Source of the DNA: Nodularia sp. NIES-3585
GTDB lineage: Bacteria > Cyanobacteriota > Cyanobacteriia > Cyanobacteriales > Nostocaceae
Reading direction: 5' to 3'
Length of the DNA stretch: 64,000 nucleotides
Assembly: GCF_002218065.1 (NCBI RefSeq)
Contig: NZ_BDUB01000001.1
Span: 4,745,118 to 4,809,117 of the forward strand
Below the pieces are notes generated by a model. The model was not told the DNA's origin. It was given only the letters and a program-made list of their open reading frames with translations, and did not search any database. The position numbers and the translations under genes are program-made. How positions within the stretch are numbered: the stretch's first letter is position 1; every line of letters starts with the position of its first letter. This document shows positions 1 through 8,225 of this stretch, piece by piece.

Positions 1-236
1 ATTGCCCGCATTAAGGTGCGAACAATTGCTTCAGGGCCTGTTTCAGGAGATACTACGTCCATGCCGCGGACAACACCCTGTGAGCCATCTACCCACAGAA
101 TACATTCACCCTGAGCCTCTGAATCTGAATCCGAGGTGGGCGATGATGACATTGGACGGCGATCGCCCTCCCATACAGAAGGAATTTGAGTTAATGTCTT
201 CAACCGACGACTGGTAGAGCGATTAAAACTTGTCAT
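1..236 (-). CDS. N-terminal part of a conserved cyanobacterial protein, possibly DUF6930 type (runs off window start)
   Basis: An open frame on the minus strand starts with ATG at 234-236 and continues to the window edge, giving about 78 residues with no stop. The first 45 residues are polar and Ser/Arg/Asp rich. They are followed by a hydrophobic strand and the motif WVDGSQGVVRGMD (residues 48-60), then a helix-like stretch. From memory this start resembles cyanobacterial proteins annotated with a DUF6930 domain, which have no known function; that match could not be tested here. The gene diverges from the IscA-type gene, with about 415 bp between the two starts. Coding potential is good; the family name is tentative. 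Confidence 0.6.
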   Translation of the reverse strand, partial: MTSFNRSTSRRLKTLTQIPSVWEGDRRPMSSSPTSDSDSEAQGECILWVDGSQGVVRGMDVVSPETGPEAIVRTLMRA

Positions 237-651
237 ACAGTAGGTTAATCAAAAAGAAGCTATTTGGAAGTAAACTATGGGGAATAATTAGCACAGGTCG
301 GCGTAAATAGCACAACCCTTTGAAATCAATCACAAGCTTATATAATAAGACTTTTGACGAACGCCCTGCGGTACTAGCCTTGGGTAAAATCTTTCTGGCT
401 ACACATGAACAGTTATTGCAACTTGTGTTTGCCACAAGGCTTAAACTCCCAAAATACCGCATCGCTAAACACACTCAATTCCTCAATTCTAGAATAAAAA
501 GTCTTGGCTGCTTTTGACGAAGTGTTTACAATTTGGCAACTAACGATGTCAATATCGCTAGAATTAAAACAAAAACTAAAGGGTGACCCAAGGGGAATAA
601 AAAACCTAGACAGGTTACTGGTTAGACCACTTAAGGAGTTGAAACAGCAAA
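237..651. other. Divergent intergenic region, no gene supported
   Basis: About 415 bp separate the two divergent genes. The short open frames here have no recognisable domain and no convincing ribosome binding site. The only structured element seen is a 29-bp dispersed repeat at 351-379. Promoters for both flanking genes should lie here, but no clear -10/-35 pair could be assigned. Confidence 0.5.
351..379. repeat. 29-bp dispersed repeat, copy A (inverted copy at 1533-1561)
   Basis: The segment at 351-379 (starting cttttgacgaacgc) is the reverse complement of 1533-1561 with one mismatch. The two copies bracket the IscA-type and TPR genes in inverted orientation. This is directly visible in the sequence; no function is inferred. 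Confidence 0.85.
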
Positions 652-1008
652 ATGACACAAGTAACTCAGTCCCAACAACGTGGCATTCAACTAAGCCAAT
701 CAGCCTTGCTCCAGGTAAAGTCCTTGCAACAAAAGCAAGGCAACGAACTATGCTTACGAGTTGGAGTCCGTCAAGGCGGTTGTTCGGGAATGTCTTACAT
801 GATGGACTTTGAGGACACCAGTAAGATCACCCCGCAGGATGAAGTTTTCGATTACGATGGCTTCAAAATTGTCTGTGATGGCAAAAGTTTATTATACCTC
901 TATGGTTTAATGCTCGATTATAGCGATGCCATGATTGGTGGTGGTTTTCAATTCACTAACCCCAATGCTGCCCAAACCTGTGGTTGCGGCAAGTCATTTG
1001 GGGTGTAA
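652..1008 (+). CDS. HesB/IscA/SufA-type iron-sulfur cluster assembly protein
   Basis: This 118-residue protein has the A-type Fe-S carrier fold signature. The three conserved cysteines are present: Cys44 in GGCSGMSY, and Cys110 and Cys112 in the C-terminal CGCG motif. A-type carriers bind iron or a [2Fe-2S]/[4Fe-4S] cluster and pass it from the SUF scaffold to apo-proteins in the cytoplasm. The length fits the family (105-120 residues). An A-rich stretch with a weak GGAG-like site (about 633) precedes the ATG. The next gene on the same strand, a TPR protein, starts 86 bp downstream, so cotranscription is possible. There is no nif context, so a housekeeping role is more likely than a nitrogenase-specific one. 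Confidence 0.92.
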   Translation: MTQVTQSQQRGIQLSQSALLQVKSLQQKQGNELCLRVGVRQGGCSGMSYMMDFEDTSKITPQDEVFDYDGFKIVCDGKSLLYLYGLMLDYSDAMIGGGFQFTNPNAAQTCGCGKSFGV

Positions 1009-1094
1009 TATGATCAGTGGTCGGTTGTCAGTTGTTAATTACTCTTGATGACTGACTGCTAACTATTGAATATATAACTATTAACTGATTTGCT

Positions 1095-1514
1095 ATGGCT
1101 CAAACCGTTGAATTCCTGTTTGATACAGGTTTGGAACGCTATAAAGCTGGCGAAGCAACCGAAACTTTGATCCCTGTATTTAAAGAAGTGTGCGATCGCG
1201 CCCCTAAAACAAGTTCAGCGTGGATTTGTTTATCTTGGTTGTATTTGCTAGAAAACAAACCCAACTTGGCTTACAAAGCTGCACAGAAGGCAGTCAAGTT
1301 AAATCCACAAGACCCACAAGCCCGAATTAATTTGGCTATGTCCATGCTGGAAACAGGTCAAAAAGGTTTGCGAGAACATATTGAATTCGCAAAACAATTA
1401 ATTTTTGTCAATGAAGAATGGGAAAAAGAAATTAAAGATAGCATTACCGATGGTTTAAGCCGCAAACCAGATTGGCAGAGTTTGGCAAAAGTCAAAACCT
1501 GGCTATTTGAATAA
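1095..1514 (+). CDS. Tetratricopeptide repeat protein
   Basis: This is a 139-residue soluble protein. Residues about 15-90 look like two to three TPR helices, with the pattern AWICLSWLYLLENKPNLAYKAAQKAVKLNPQDPQARINLA; the NPQDP turn is typical between TPR motifs. The rest is helical and ends in a Trp/Lys-rich segment. TPR proteins act as interaction scaffolds and no catalytic motif is visible. The gene follows the IscA-type gene on the same strand, which could mean a shared transcript. The partner is not known. Confidence 0.85.
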   Translation: MAQTVEFLFDTGLERYKAGEATETLIPVFKEVCDRAPKTSSAWICLSWLYLLENKPNLAYKAAQKAVKLNPQDPQARINLAMSMLETGQKGLREHIEFAKQLIFVNEEWEKEIKDSITDGLSRKPDWQSLAKVKTWLFE

Positions 1515-1532
1515 TTAAGTCCAGAAGGTAGG

Positions 1533-1561
1533 GGCTAGTACCGCAAGGCGTTCGTCAAAAG
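1533..1561. repeat. 29-bp dispersed repeat, copy B
   Basis: This is the inverted copy of 351-379 with one mismatch, lying just after the TPR gene stop codon. Confidence 0.85.
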
Positions 1562-1654
1562 TCAAAAATCAAAAGGCTTTAATTTTCGGATTTTGAACTT
1601 TTTGAAATTGTATGCCTATTTACGCCATGCTGTACTAGTTGGTATACAAACCAG

Positions 1655-1696
1655 TCCCTACTCCCTACTCCCTACTCCCCACTCCCCACTCCCCAC
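1655..1696. repeat. Heptanucleotide tandem repeat (TCCCTAC/TCCCCAC, six units)
   Basis: There are three TCCCTAC units followed by three TCCCCAC units, and the array ends 6 bp before the ATG at 1703. It is the complement of the gagtggg repeat found at 4178-4254 and 19128-19162. It is a short tandemly repeated repetitive (STRR) sequence of the type common in heterocystous cyanobacteria. It occupies the place where a ribosome binding site would be expected. Confidence 0.95.
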
Positions 1697-1702
1697 TCCC
1701 TG

Positions 1703-1945
1703 ATGAAAGAAAAATTATTAAACTGGCTAAATTTATTCTTAGTTGCCGATGTATTCTTAGTTTTATTTGGCTTTATCTGGCTAGCGATCGCAGCCATGGG
1801 CGATGCTGCGGGACTAAACTTAGGTTTAGATTTATGGCATCAACTTTGGATGCCTGTGTTTAACCCCGCAATTGGCATCCTCATGGGTGGCGCTATTCTT
1901 AGCGGTTTAGTTAGTTGGGTATCGCGCAAATTCCAGGCTGACTGA
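1703..1945 (+). CDS. Small two-helix membrane protein
   Basis: This 80-residue protein has a hydrophobic helix at about residues 8-29 and a second at about 53-72, separated by an amphipathic loop with Trp-rich LDLWHQLWMPVF. It starts with a basic MKEK and ends in a short charged tail, so both ends may face the cytoplasm. No family was recognised. The start codon directly follows a heptanucleotide repeat array, so no normal Shine-Dalgarno sequence is present. It is followed by a MITE-like element and then by a convergent epimerase-like gene. The hydrophobic pattern and clean frame favour a real gene. Confidence 0.7.
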   Translation: MKEKLLNWLNLFLVADVFLVLFGFIWLAIAAMGDAAGLNLGLDLWHQLWMPVFNPAIGILMGGAILSGLVSWVSRKFQAD

Positions 1946-2015
1946 AAGTTTGTAGTTAGGACTTTAGTCCTATCTTTTTATCTATTCCAAGCTACGCATT
2001 CAGCACATCCATACC

Positions 2016-2107
2016 CAATACTATTCGGTTAAGCAAATTCGTGAGCCGAAAACTTTTGTAGAGACGTTCCATGGAACGTCTCTAAACTCCTTAACCGAAA
2101 AGTATTG
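2016..2107. mobile_element. 92-bp MITE-like palindromic element with 10-bp target-site duplication
   Basis: The ends are 18-bp inverted repeats (caatactattcggttaag at 2016-2033, and its near-complement at 2090-2107 with one mismatch). The centre holds a second perfect palindrome around gagacgttccatggaacgtctc (2061-2082). The element is flanked exactly by the direct repeat catccatacc at 2006-2015 and 2108-2117, the signature of transposition. It has no coding capacity. The transposase that would mobilise it in trans is not identified here. Confidence 0.88.
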
Positions 2108-2126
2108 CATCCATACCTGCCGCACC

Positions 2127-3047
2127 TCACCTAATAATTTGTGACAACGCTGGCAGCAAATCTGAGTATTCATACTTGAAACCAGCATCTAAAGTCCGCT
2201 TAGGCATGACCTGTTGACCTTCTAAAACTACCATCGCGCCATCTCCTAAGAGAGCTTCCAGAGCAAACCCAGGAACGGGTAACCAAGAAGGACGTTGCAT
2301 TACTTGTCCTAAAGTTTGGCTTAACTCTGCCATCCGAACCGGATGAGGAGCAGTAGCATTATATACCCCTTCCATAGCTGAATTAGTTAAAGCTTGTAAA
2401 ATCAGGTTTACTAAGTCATCTAAATGAATCCACGATAACCACTGCCGACCACTACCAAGGGGACCACCTGCAAAAAGTTTGAAAGGTGTGATCATTTTGC
2501 CCAAAGCACCACCATCACCCAAGACAATGCCTAAACGCAGAATCACAAGGCGCACACCAGCATCTTTGACTTTTTGTGCTTCTGCTTCCCAGGCTTGACA
2601 GACTTGAGCGAGAAAATCGTTACCAGATGAACTCGTTTCATCAAAGGTAGCTGTTTCACTCGTACCATAGTAGCCAACAGCCGAAGCATTGACCAACACA
2701 GATGGTTGAGGATGAGCTTTAGCTATGGCTTCCACTATTTTCTGTGTACCTAGCTGGCGGCTATTGAGGATTTTCTGCTTTTGTCCCGATGTCCAGCGTT
2801 CCTCGGCAATGGGTTCTCCTGCCAGATTAACGACACCATCACAACCAGCGAGCGTATCTTGCCACGAACCAGATTCTGTTGGAGTATAGGTGACAATTTC
2901 TATATTAGGAAAAGCCCCTGGGGGAAAAACTTTTTGAGCAGATAAACTGTTACGGGTTAAGACCAGTATTCTATGACCCTGCTTGTGGAGTTTTTCTACC
3001 AATCGACTGCCGACAAATCCCGTTGCTCCAGTTATGGCTACTTTCAT
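2127..3047 (-). CDS. TIGR01777/SDR39U1-family NAD(P)-dependent epimerase-like protein
   Basis: The product of about 306 residues has an N-terminal Rossmann fold with GATGFVGSRLV, a GVVNLAGEPI motif, an NASAVGYYG segment that supplies the catalytic-site Tyr region, and a C-terminal DUF1731-like end (TLGQVMQRPSWLPVPGFALEALLGDGA). This is the atypical SDR family including E. coli YfcH and human SDR39U1, annotated as epimerases without a known substrate. The frame could begin 18 bp upstream, but the ATG at 3045-3047 gives the usual MKVAITGATG start and is preferred. The FHA gene lies 31 bp upstream on the same strand. Confidence 0.9.
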   Translation of the reverse strand: MKVAITGATGFVGSRLVEKLHKQGHRILVLTRNSLSAQKVFPPGAFPNIEIVTYTPTESGSWQDTLAGCDGVVNLAGEPIAEERWTSGQKQKILNSRQLGTQKIVEAIAKAHPQPSVLVNASAVGYYGTSETATFDETSSSGNDFLAQVCQAWEAEAQKVKDAGVRLVILRLGIVLGDGGALGKMITPFKLFAGGPLGSGRQWLSWIHLDDLVNLILQALTNSAMEGVYNATAPHPVRMAELSQTLGQVMQRPSWLPVPGFALEALLGDGAMVVLEGQQVMPKRTLDAGFKYEYSDLLPALSQIIR

Positions 3048-3078
3048 AACGCAAATGCACCTCAACCAAACCCCTATT

Positions 3079-3516
3079 TTAATCTTCTATCTCTTCATCT
3101 TCATTCATACCGGGATTTATAAGTGTAATATCATACTCGCTAGCATCCGTTCTACCGGAAAGCTGAGTATTTTGTAATAAATAATAAATCGCCCGGATCT
3201 GAGGCCCAAAAACTATCTCATCTTCATTCTTTAGATCGTGAAATGGAATTTTGCGTCCATTAACTATCATACCGTTGGCACTAGGCTTTCCTTTGGCATC
3301 ACCATCGACAATCCGGTAATAATAAGTATTGCGACTATTCTCTCGTGGCATTCTCACTAATGTGGCATGGCGACGGGAGACAAACTGAGACACCAAACGG
3401 ATATTACACTCTCGGTCTCTGCCAAGAGAGTAGATTGTCTGTTCCAGAATAAATTCCTTGCGACCTTGATCATCCTCAATAATCAGTAGATGATTTTCAT
3501 GAGTTTCCGTTGCCAT
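3079..3516 (-). CDS. FHA-domain protein
   Basis: This is a 145-residue protein that is essentially a single forkhead-associated domain. The conserved FHA residues are visible: YSLGRDRECNIRL (Gly-Arg), VSRRHATL (Ser-x-x-His) and SANGMIVNGRKI (Asn-Gly), at about residues 28-95. FHA domains bind phosphothreonine peptides and usually work with Ser/Thr kinases. A basic insert (RMPRENSRNTYYYRIVDGDAKG) extends one loop. The C-terminus is acidic (EDEEIED). It lies just upstream of the SDR gene on the same strand. Its kinase partner is not in the window. Confidence 0.92.
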   Translation of the reverse strand: MATETHENHLLIIEDDQGRKEFILEQTIYSLGRDRECNIRLVSQFVSRRHATLVRMPRENSRNTYYYRIVDGDAKGKPSANGMIVNGRKIPFHDLKNEDEIVFGPQIRAIYYLLQNTQLSGRTDASEYDITLINPGMNEDEEIED

Positions 3517-3810
3517 TGATACATCGTTGCTACAATACGTTAATATCTAATTAATCAAATTTACTATAAAATAGCATTTTTTAGCGAAAATTGGGTTTAA
3601 AGCCCCGTCGTAGAAGGGACATTAAAATATTTTAGTTACACTTAAATATCCCATCCCTAAGTTTCAGAAGGCAGAAGGCAGGAGGTAGCTATGCTGAAGG
3701 AACCCACGCTTAAAAACGTGGGATTGAAACAAGGACACCGTATTTCTGGCGCTACGCATCTCGAAATACATCTTCTTTTTTCGTGGGCTTTATACCCACA
3801 ACTAAAGTTT

Positions 3811-6330
3811 TTACAGGCGATGAGCTAATCTCCTTAATAAAATTGAGTTGGTGACAACACTAACAGAGCTAAAAGCCATTAATGCTGCTGCGCCAGAAGG
3901 ACTGAGAACAAAACCAAAATTTGGTAACAATACGCCCGCAGCTAAAGGAATGCCGATTGTGTTATATGCAAATGCCCAGAATAAATTTTGGCGGATTTTG
4001 TTGAAAGTGGCACGACTAAGTTGAATTGATGCCACAACATCATTTAAGCGATCGCGCATCAAGACAATTTCGGCAGTTTCCATGGCCACATCTGTCCCAG
4101 AATATAAAGCAATTCCCACATCTGCTTGTGATAAAGCCGGAGCATCATTAATCCCATCGCCAACCATGGCGACAACGGAGTGGGGAGTGGGGAGTGGGGA
4201 GTGGGGAGTGGGGAGTGGGGAGTGGGGAGTGGGGAGTGGGGAGTGGGGAGTGGGGGATTGTGATCTTCCTTGTAGCTGGAGAGATTTGATCACATCGGCT
4301 TTTTTGGCTGGGAGAACGCCAGCCATGACATCAGCGCTATCTAGTCCTAGTTGTTTAGCGATAGCGTTAGCTGCTTCTAATCTATCGCCACTGAGCAGCA
4401 TTACCCGTAAACCCATCTCACGTAACTTGTTGACTGTAGCCTCAGCATCAGGTCTGAGGGTATCTTTAACAGCAATTAGTCCGGCTAAATTCCCTTCAAC
4501 TGCTACGCCCACCACAGTTTTACCCTCTTCTGCCAGATGTTGAGCTATTTGTTGTGCAGCGTCACTGGCAAAAACTCCATGCTTACTCAACCAGTCCCAG
4601 TTACCCAAAAGTAAGGACAGACCCTCGACAATGGCAGATACACCCAATCCCGGTTCTGTGTGAAAATCCACAGCGTCAGGAATAAATAACTTTTGCTCCT
4701 GTGCTGCTTGTTGAATGGCTTTAGCTAAAGGGTGATAAGTGCCACTTTCTACTGCTGCTGCAAGTTGGAGGAGAGAGTAGTTGTGATCATCCCATTCCTC
4801 AAAGGGTAAACAATCGGTAACCGTGGGATTACCTGTAGTCAGAGTGCCTGTTTTATCAAATACAACTGTATCTAGCTGGTGTACTCTTTCTAAGACATCA
4901 CCACCTTTGATTAACAGACCCCGTTCAGCGCCGATGGCAGTTCCAACAAGAATTGCTGTTGGTGTAGCCAGTCCCAAAGCACAAGGACAAGCGACAACCA
5001 TGACTGCGATCGCTAGTTTTAAACTCGTGAGTAGGGGAGAATGGGTAGAAACCCTCGCGATCGCCTCTGGAGTAGAAAGTGGCGCGTGATTCATCATTTC
5101 CATGCCACCAGACATAGTGACATCACTCCAGATGTGAGTGCCGAAAAAGAACCAAAAAACAAATGTCAACACAGAAGCCGTTAACACACCATAAGTAAAG
5201 TAACCTGCTACTGTATCGGCTAATTTTTGGACTGGGGCTTTACGGGTTTGGGCAGCTTCTACTAAAGTAACGATTTGTGCCAAAGTGGTATCGCTACCCG
5301 TACGAGTTGCGAATATAGCGATCGCGCCTGACTGGTTCAGGGTTCCTGCGGCTACCAAATCCCCTGGCTGTTTCATGACTGGTACTGCTTCCCCAGTCAG
5401 CATAGACTCATTTACCGTTGTTTGCCCAAAGCGAACCTCACCATCAACAGGAATTTTATCTCCTGGTAGTACCTGTAACCATTCACCAACACGCACCTTT
5501 TCAGCAGGAATCTCGACAATATTTGACCCCAAGCCTAATTTTTCTGGGTCTGGGTTGGGAATCAATCGTGCTATTTGTGGTTGAAGTGCCAGTAATTCCC
5601 TAAAAGCGGCTGAGGCTCGACCTCTGGCTTGTTGTTCTAAAGTTCTACCCAGGAGAATAAAACCCAGCATCATCACTGGTTCATCAAAGAAGCATTCCCA
5701 ACCCATTTGGGGGAACAGTAGCGCTATTAAACTAGCAGTGTAAGCTGTCAGCGTTCCCAATCCCACAAGAGTATTCATATTAGGCGCATTTCGCCGCCAT
5801 CCCCGCCAACCATCAACTAAAATTGGGCGACCGGGGATTAATATTGCAACTGTTGCCAATCCACAGTGAAACCAGATGTTATTCAAGATTGGCAGTATTT
5901 GACCACCCATGCTGCCAAAATGTCCAATTCCCGACAACACCAGCAGTACCCCAGCGATAATTAACTGCCCAAATGAAGAACGCATTTCTCGGCGCTTTCG
6001 TTCTTCTGGATCTTGTGAGGTAGATTCCCCTGCTATTTTTTCCCTAGCTTGACGTGGTTGAGAAGGAAATCCAGCTGATGTCAATCGCTGCGCTAGTGCA
6101 TCTTGGTCTACCGGGCTACGCCCAGCTTCGCTATCACCAAGTTCTGTCTCTACCACTGCTACCTCTGTAGCCAGATTCACACAGGCGCTTTTCACTCCTG
6201 GATATTGCATGAGCTGTCGCTCTACAGCGCTTACACATCCAGCACATTTCATCCCCCCAACATCTAGGATAATTTTCTCAGAAGTCGGGGTTGGTTCTGG
6301 AGTAAGCTGAGTTTTCGGGGCAAGTTGCAT
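3811..6330 (-). CDS. Copper-transporting P1B-type ATPase (CtaA/PacS/CopA type) with a repeat-encoded insert
   Basis: An 839-residue metal pump. It has an N-terminal HMA domain with the copper-binding pair Cys29/Cys32 (GMKCAGC), an actuator TGEAVP motif (312-317), the intramembrane CPC at 448-450 that defines P1B copper pumps, the phosphorylated Asp in DKTGT (492-496), and a hinge GDGINDAP near the C-terminus. A Met/His-rich loop (about 405-415) lies between two membrane helices, as in several copper pumps. It exports Cu(I) or loads it into thylakoid or periplasmic proteins. An unusual low-complexity stretch of PLPTPHS repeats sits just before VAMVGDGIND, encoded by the heptamer array at 4178-4254. 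A second, partial pump of this class lies at the end of the window. Confidence 0.95.
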   Translation of the reverse strand: MQLAPKTQLTPEPTPTSEKIILDVGGMKCAGCVSAVERQLMQYPGVKSACVNLATEVAVVETELGDSEAGRSPVDQDALAQRLTSAGFPSQPRQAREKIAGESTSQDPEERKRREMRSSFGQLIIAGVLLVLSGIGHFGSMGGQILPILNNIWFHCGLATVAILIPGRPILVDGWRGWRRNAPNMNTLVGLGTLTAYTASLIALLFPQMGWECFFDEPVMMLGFILLGRTLEQQARGRASAAFRELLALQPQIARLIPNPDPEKLGLGSNIVEIPAEKVRVGEWLQVLPGDKIPVDGEVRFGQTTVNESMLTGEAVPVMKQPGDLVAAGTLNQSGAIAIFATRTGSDTTLAQIVTLVEAAQTRKAPVQKLADTVAGYFTYGVLTASVLTFVFWFFFGTHIWSDVTMSGGMEMMNHAPLSTPEAIARVSTHSPLLTSLKLAIAVMVVACPCALGLATPTAILVGTAIGAERGLLIKGGDVLERVHQLDTVVFDKTGTLTTGNPTVTDCLPFEEWDDHNYSLLQLAAAVESGTYHPLAKAIQQAAQEQKLFIPDAVDFHTEPGLGVSAIVEGLSLLLGNWDWLSKHGVFASDAAQQIAQHLAEEGKTVVGVAVEGNLAGLIAVKDTLRPDAEATVNKLREMGLRVMLLSGDRLEAANAIAKQLGLDSADVMAGVLPAKKADVIKSLQLQGRSQSPTPHSPLPTPHSPLPTPHSPLPTPHSVVAMVGDGINDAPALSQADVGIALYSGTDVAMETAEIVLMRDRLNDVVASIQLSRATFNKIRQNLFWAFAYNTIGIPLAAGVLLPNFGFVLSPSGAAALMAFSSVSVVTNSILLRRLAHRL
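4178..4254. repeat. In-gene heptanucleotide array, eleven gagtggg units
   Basis: Eleven consecutive 7-bp units lie inside the copper ATPase gene, at about codons 693-718. On the coding strand, three units (21 bp) encode PLPTPHS, so the frame is preserved only when the unit number changes by multiples of three. The same heptamer is intergenic elsewhere (1655-1696 complement, 19128-19162). Confidence 0.97.
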
Positions 6331-6439
6331 GACAAGTGTTGGGTTCGCTACGAAACTTTAACGCTTCAATAAAAGCGTCTCTCATTTGAGCGTAGGCGAA
6401 ATTCGGACATATGACAGAACGTCAATGATATTAATTTCA

Positions 6440-6643
6440 TTAATTTATGGCCTTGGGCTGAGTTTTGCTGCGGCTCAGTCTCAAATAAGTTACATAAATC
6501 ACACATCCAACCTGTATGGGCATGATTGCAATCAGACTTTTGCAAAAATAGTTGATATCTAGAATAGACACAGTATTGAAATAGCCCATACCCAGCAATA
6601 GGAAGATCGCCCAAATGAGATATTTACGTTTAATTTTTAGCAT
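6440..6643 (-). CDS. Possible small membrane protein (67 residues)
   Basis: The translated frame has two hydrophobic segments (about residues 9-28 and 36-53) after a basic start MLKIKRKY, which is compatible with a small inner-membrane protein. No family was recognised and there is no strong ribosome binding site. An overlapping frame of similar length (6366-6614) is less protein-like. It lies between the copper ATPase and repeat-rich sequence, so it may be a decayed or chance frame. Confidence 0.35.
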   Translation of the reverse strand: MLKIKRKYLIWAIFLLLGMGYFNTVSILDINYFCKSLIAIMPIQVGCVIYVTYLRLSRSKTQPKAIN

Positions 6644-6713
6644 ATAGGGTTTTGCAATAAGGTGAGGTACACCGATAGCTTGCGTGGCGTAGCCATGATC
6701 AGCTGAAACACAT

Positions 6714-6868
6714 CTATAGGAATCCGATTTGATTATTACAAAAATCTAAGTATATGTAGGGTGTGTTATGGCTTTAGCCTAACGCACCGTCTTTGTGGGT
6801 CTTGGTGCCGTACTCTCCTCGATCACACACCCTACGTGTGTTTCATAAATCAAATATGAGTCCTATAG
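6714..6868. mobile_element. Nested palindromic MITE-like element
   Basis: The outer ends form an imperfect inverted repeat of about 21 bp (ctatagg... at 6714 and its complement ending at 6868, both containing an ATTTGATT core). Inside it, gtagggtgtgt (6756-6766) and acacaccctac (6825-6835) form an exact 11-bp inverted repeat. The interior is non-coding. No clear target duplication was seen, so mobility is inferred only from the structure. Confidence 0.65.
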
Positions 6869-6922
6869 TTTGCATATTCAGATTACATTCAACTCTTGTG
6901 TAGCCCATATCTTGCACTCCTG

Positions 6923-7080
6923 CACTAGAAGTCGCGGAACCATCCAGGCGAAACCCACCTACGTGGGTTGAAAACCTTGATTTTCTGTTAGTCCGCCAGC
7001 ACGGACTTTCCTCTGGGAAGCCGCTACGCGTCTAGTTTATATAGCTGTGTTCGCCCTTGGCGTTGCGTTAGCAATATTCC
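6923..7080. repeat. Dispersed intergenic repeat, copy related to 60326-60550
   Basis: The segment contains ctagaagtcgcgg, the palindrome acccacctacgtgggt, a tagtccgc...ggactt hairpin and a terminal gcgttgcgttagcaatattc block. All four blocks recur in the same order at 60411-60549, and a diverged copy lies around 30240-30395. Confidence 0.8.
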
Positions 7081-7120
7081 CATCACTAGGGCTAGGTGCA
7101 AGATGTGAGTATAGAAATTT

Positions 7121-7396
7121 CTAAAACCAGCCCTGCTTATTCACAAAGTAGGTATGAACAAACTCTTCTGGGGACTTGTTCAAGTAAATCATGCCTTCAA
7201 TCAAACCCACAAGCTGCATAATTAACAAACTAATTCCGTAGGTAAAAAAACCTCCAACTAAAGCAATCACGAGCATAATAAAGCCTTCTGGCACATATCC
7301 TAGAACAAATTTATGAGCGCCAACTCCTCCGAAAATAATCCCGCAGTAACCAGCAACAAGTTGTTTCGTTGGTTGAGTTGGGTTGAAATTTGCCAT
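7121..7396 (-). CDS. TM2-domain membrane protein
   Basis: The start is placed at the ATG at 7394-7396, which has a GGAG ribosome binding site 9 bp upstream, giving 91 residues. The TM2 domain occupies most of the protein. After a Thr/Gln-rich start, the first helix (LVAGYCGIIFGGVGAHKFVLGY) is followed by a short turn and the second helix (FIMLVIALVGGFFTYGISLLIMQLVGLIEGMIYL). The GxxGAHKFYLG-like turn is diagnostic. TM2 proteins are small membrane proteins with no agreed role. The flanking regions on both sides are repeat-rich and AT-rich, so it is probably monocistronic. Confidence 0.88.
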   Translation of the reverse strand: MANFNPTQPTKQLVAGYCGIIFGGVGAHKFVLGYVPEGFIMLVIALVGGFFTYGISLLIMQLVGLIEGMIYLNKSPEEFVHTYFVNKQGWF

Positions 7397-8225
7397 ATTA
7401 GTTCTGCTCCTGTAAAAGTGATGATAAATTTTCAATCTTAGTTAAAACCAAAATAAATAAATATATTTTTTTAGTAAATATATTTTTAAGTTTTTGTTAG
7501 TAAGATTGCACCCCAATATCAAGAGATAAACCTAGTATGGCAAGGCTGTGATTAAAACATCCTTTTAGGCACGCTAGGTGAACAAAAAGCTGACTTTAAG
7601 GCTTTTTATTCACTGAAAACTGGTACTTTATTTACGTCATACTGTACTAGGTTTTCTAGTTGAAAAGCAAAATTGACAATTTGATACAGAAGAATTATTC
7701 CTCAGTATATTGGGAAATATTGTACTATTGGCTAACTGTTCAACACTCTCATAAGGGACTTCCAAGGAATAAAATCCCCAACCAATTTGTAGGGTGGGTG
7801 AGGACGATAGTCCGTAACCCACCACTATCCCTTATCTCACTCAACCGAGAACCGCTATAACTTAGATTTTGTACTTAGCCGTGATAATTCTAAATATTAC
7901 AGTAGTTGGTTTTAACTAGGACACTTCTTAATTGAAAGTGCTTTAATTATTTGTAGATGCTATTTGTTCATGTGTCAGGAAACAAATTTGTTACAAATAC
8001 AGCAGTAGTTTATATGCCTAATCACGCTGCGCGGAATTCATAACTATCTCAACAATAGCTGAACTTAACCAGATAATACTAGATGTTTCCCTAGATATTT
8101 TGTGATTGAATTCACATTATTGCTCGATTATCTTTACTAGCAGCATATTTAGACTTCAAATAGCATTTATATATGCAAATAAAACCAAATACTTATCAGA
8201 TTAGCAACCGTATGATTAGGTTTTA
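7397..8225. other. AT-rich intergenic region with one dispersed repeat
   Basis: About 830 bp without a supported gene. The short frames seen at 7637-7860 overlap a 43-bp dispersed repeat (7789-7831) and look non-coding. The remaining sequence is AT-rich with no clear hairpin. The 5' part must hold the promoter of the TM2 gene. Confidence 0.5.
7789..7831 (+). repeat. 43-bp dispersed repeat (inverted copy at 24098-24140)
   Basis: The stretch beginning gtagggtgggtgaggacg matches the reverse complement of 24098-24140 with one mismatch over 43 bp. Both copies are intergenic and about 16 kb apart. Confidence 0.85.

Noticed and set aside
3517-3810. Hairpin acccacgcttaaaaacgtgggattgaaac between the FHA and copper ATPase genes, resembling the end of a CRISPR repeat
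   Set aside because: The gattgaaac ending is reminiscent of CRISPR repeats, but it occurs once, with no second copy or spacer pattern nearby.
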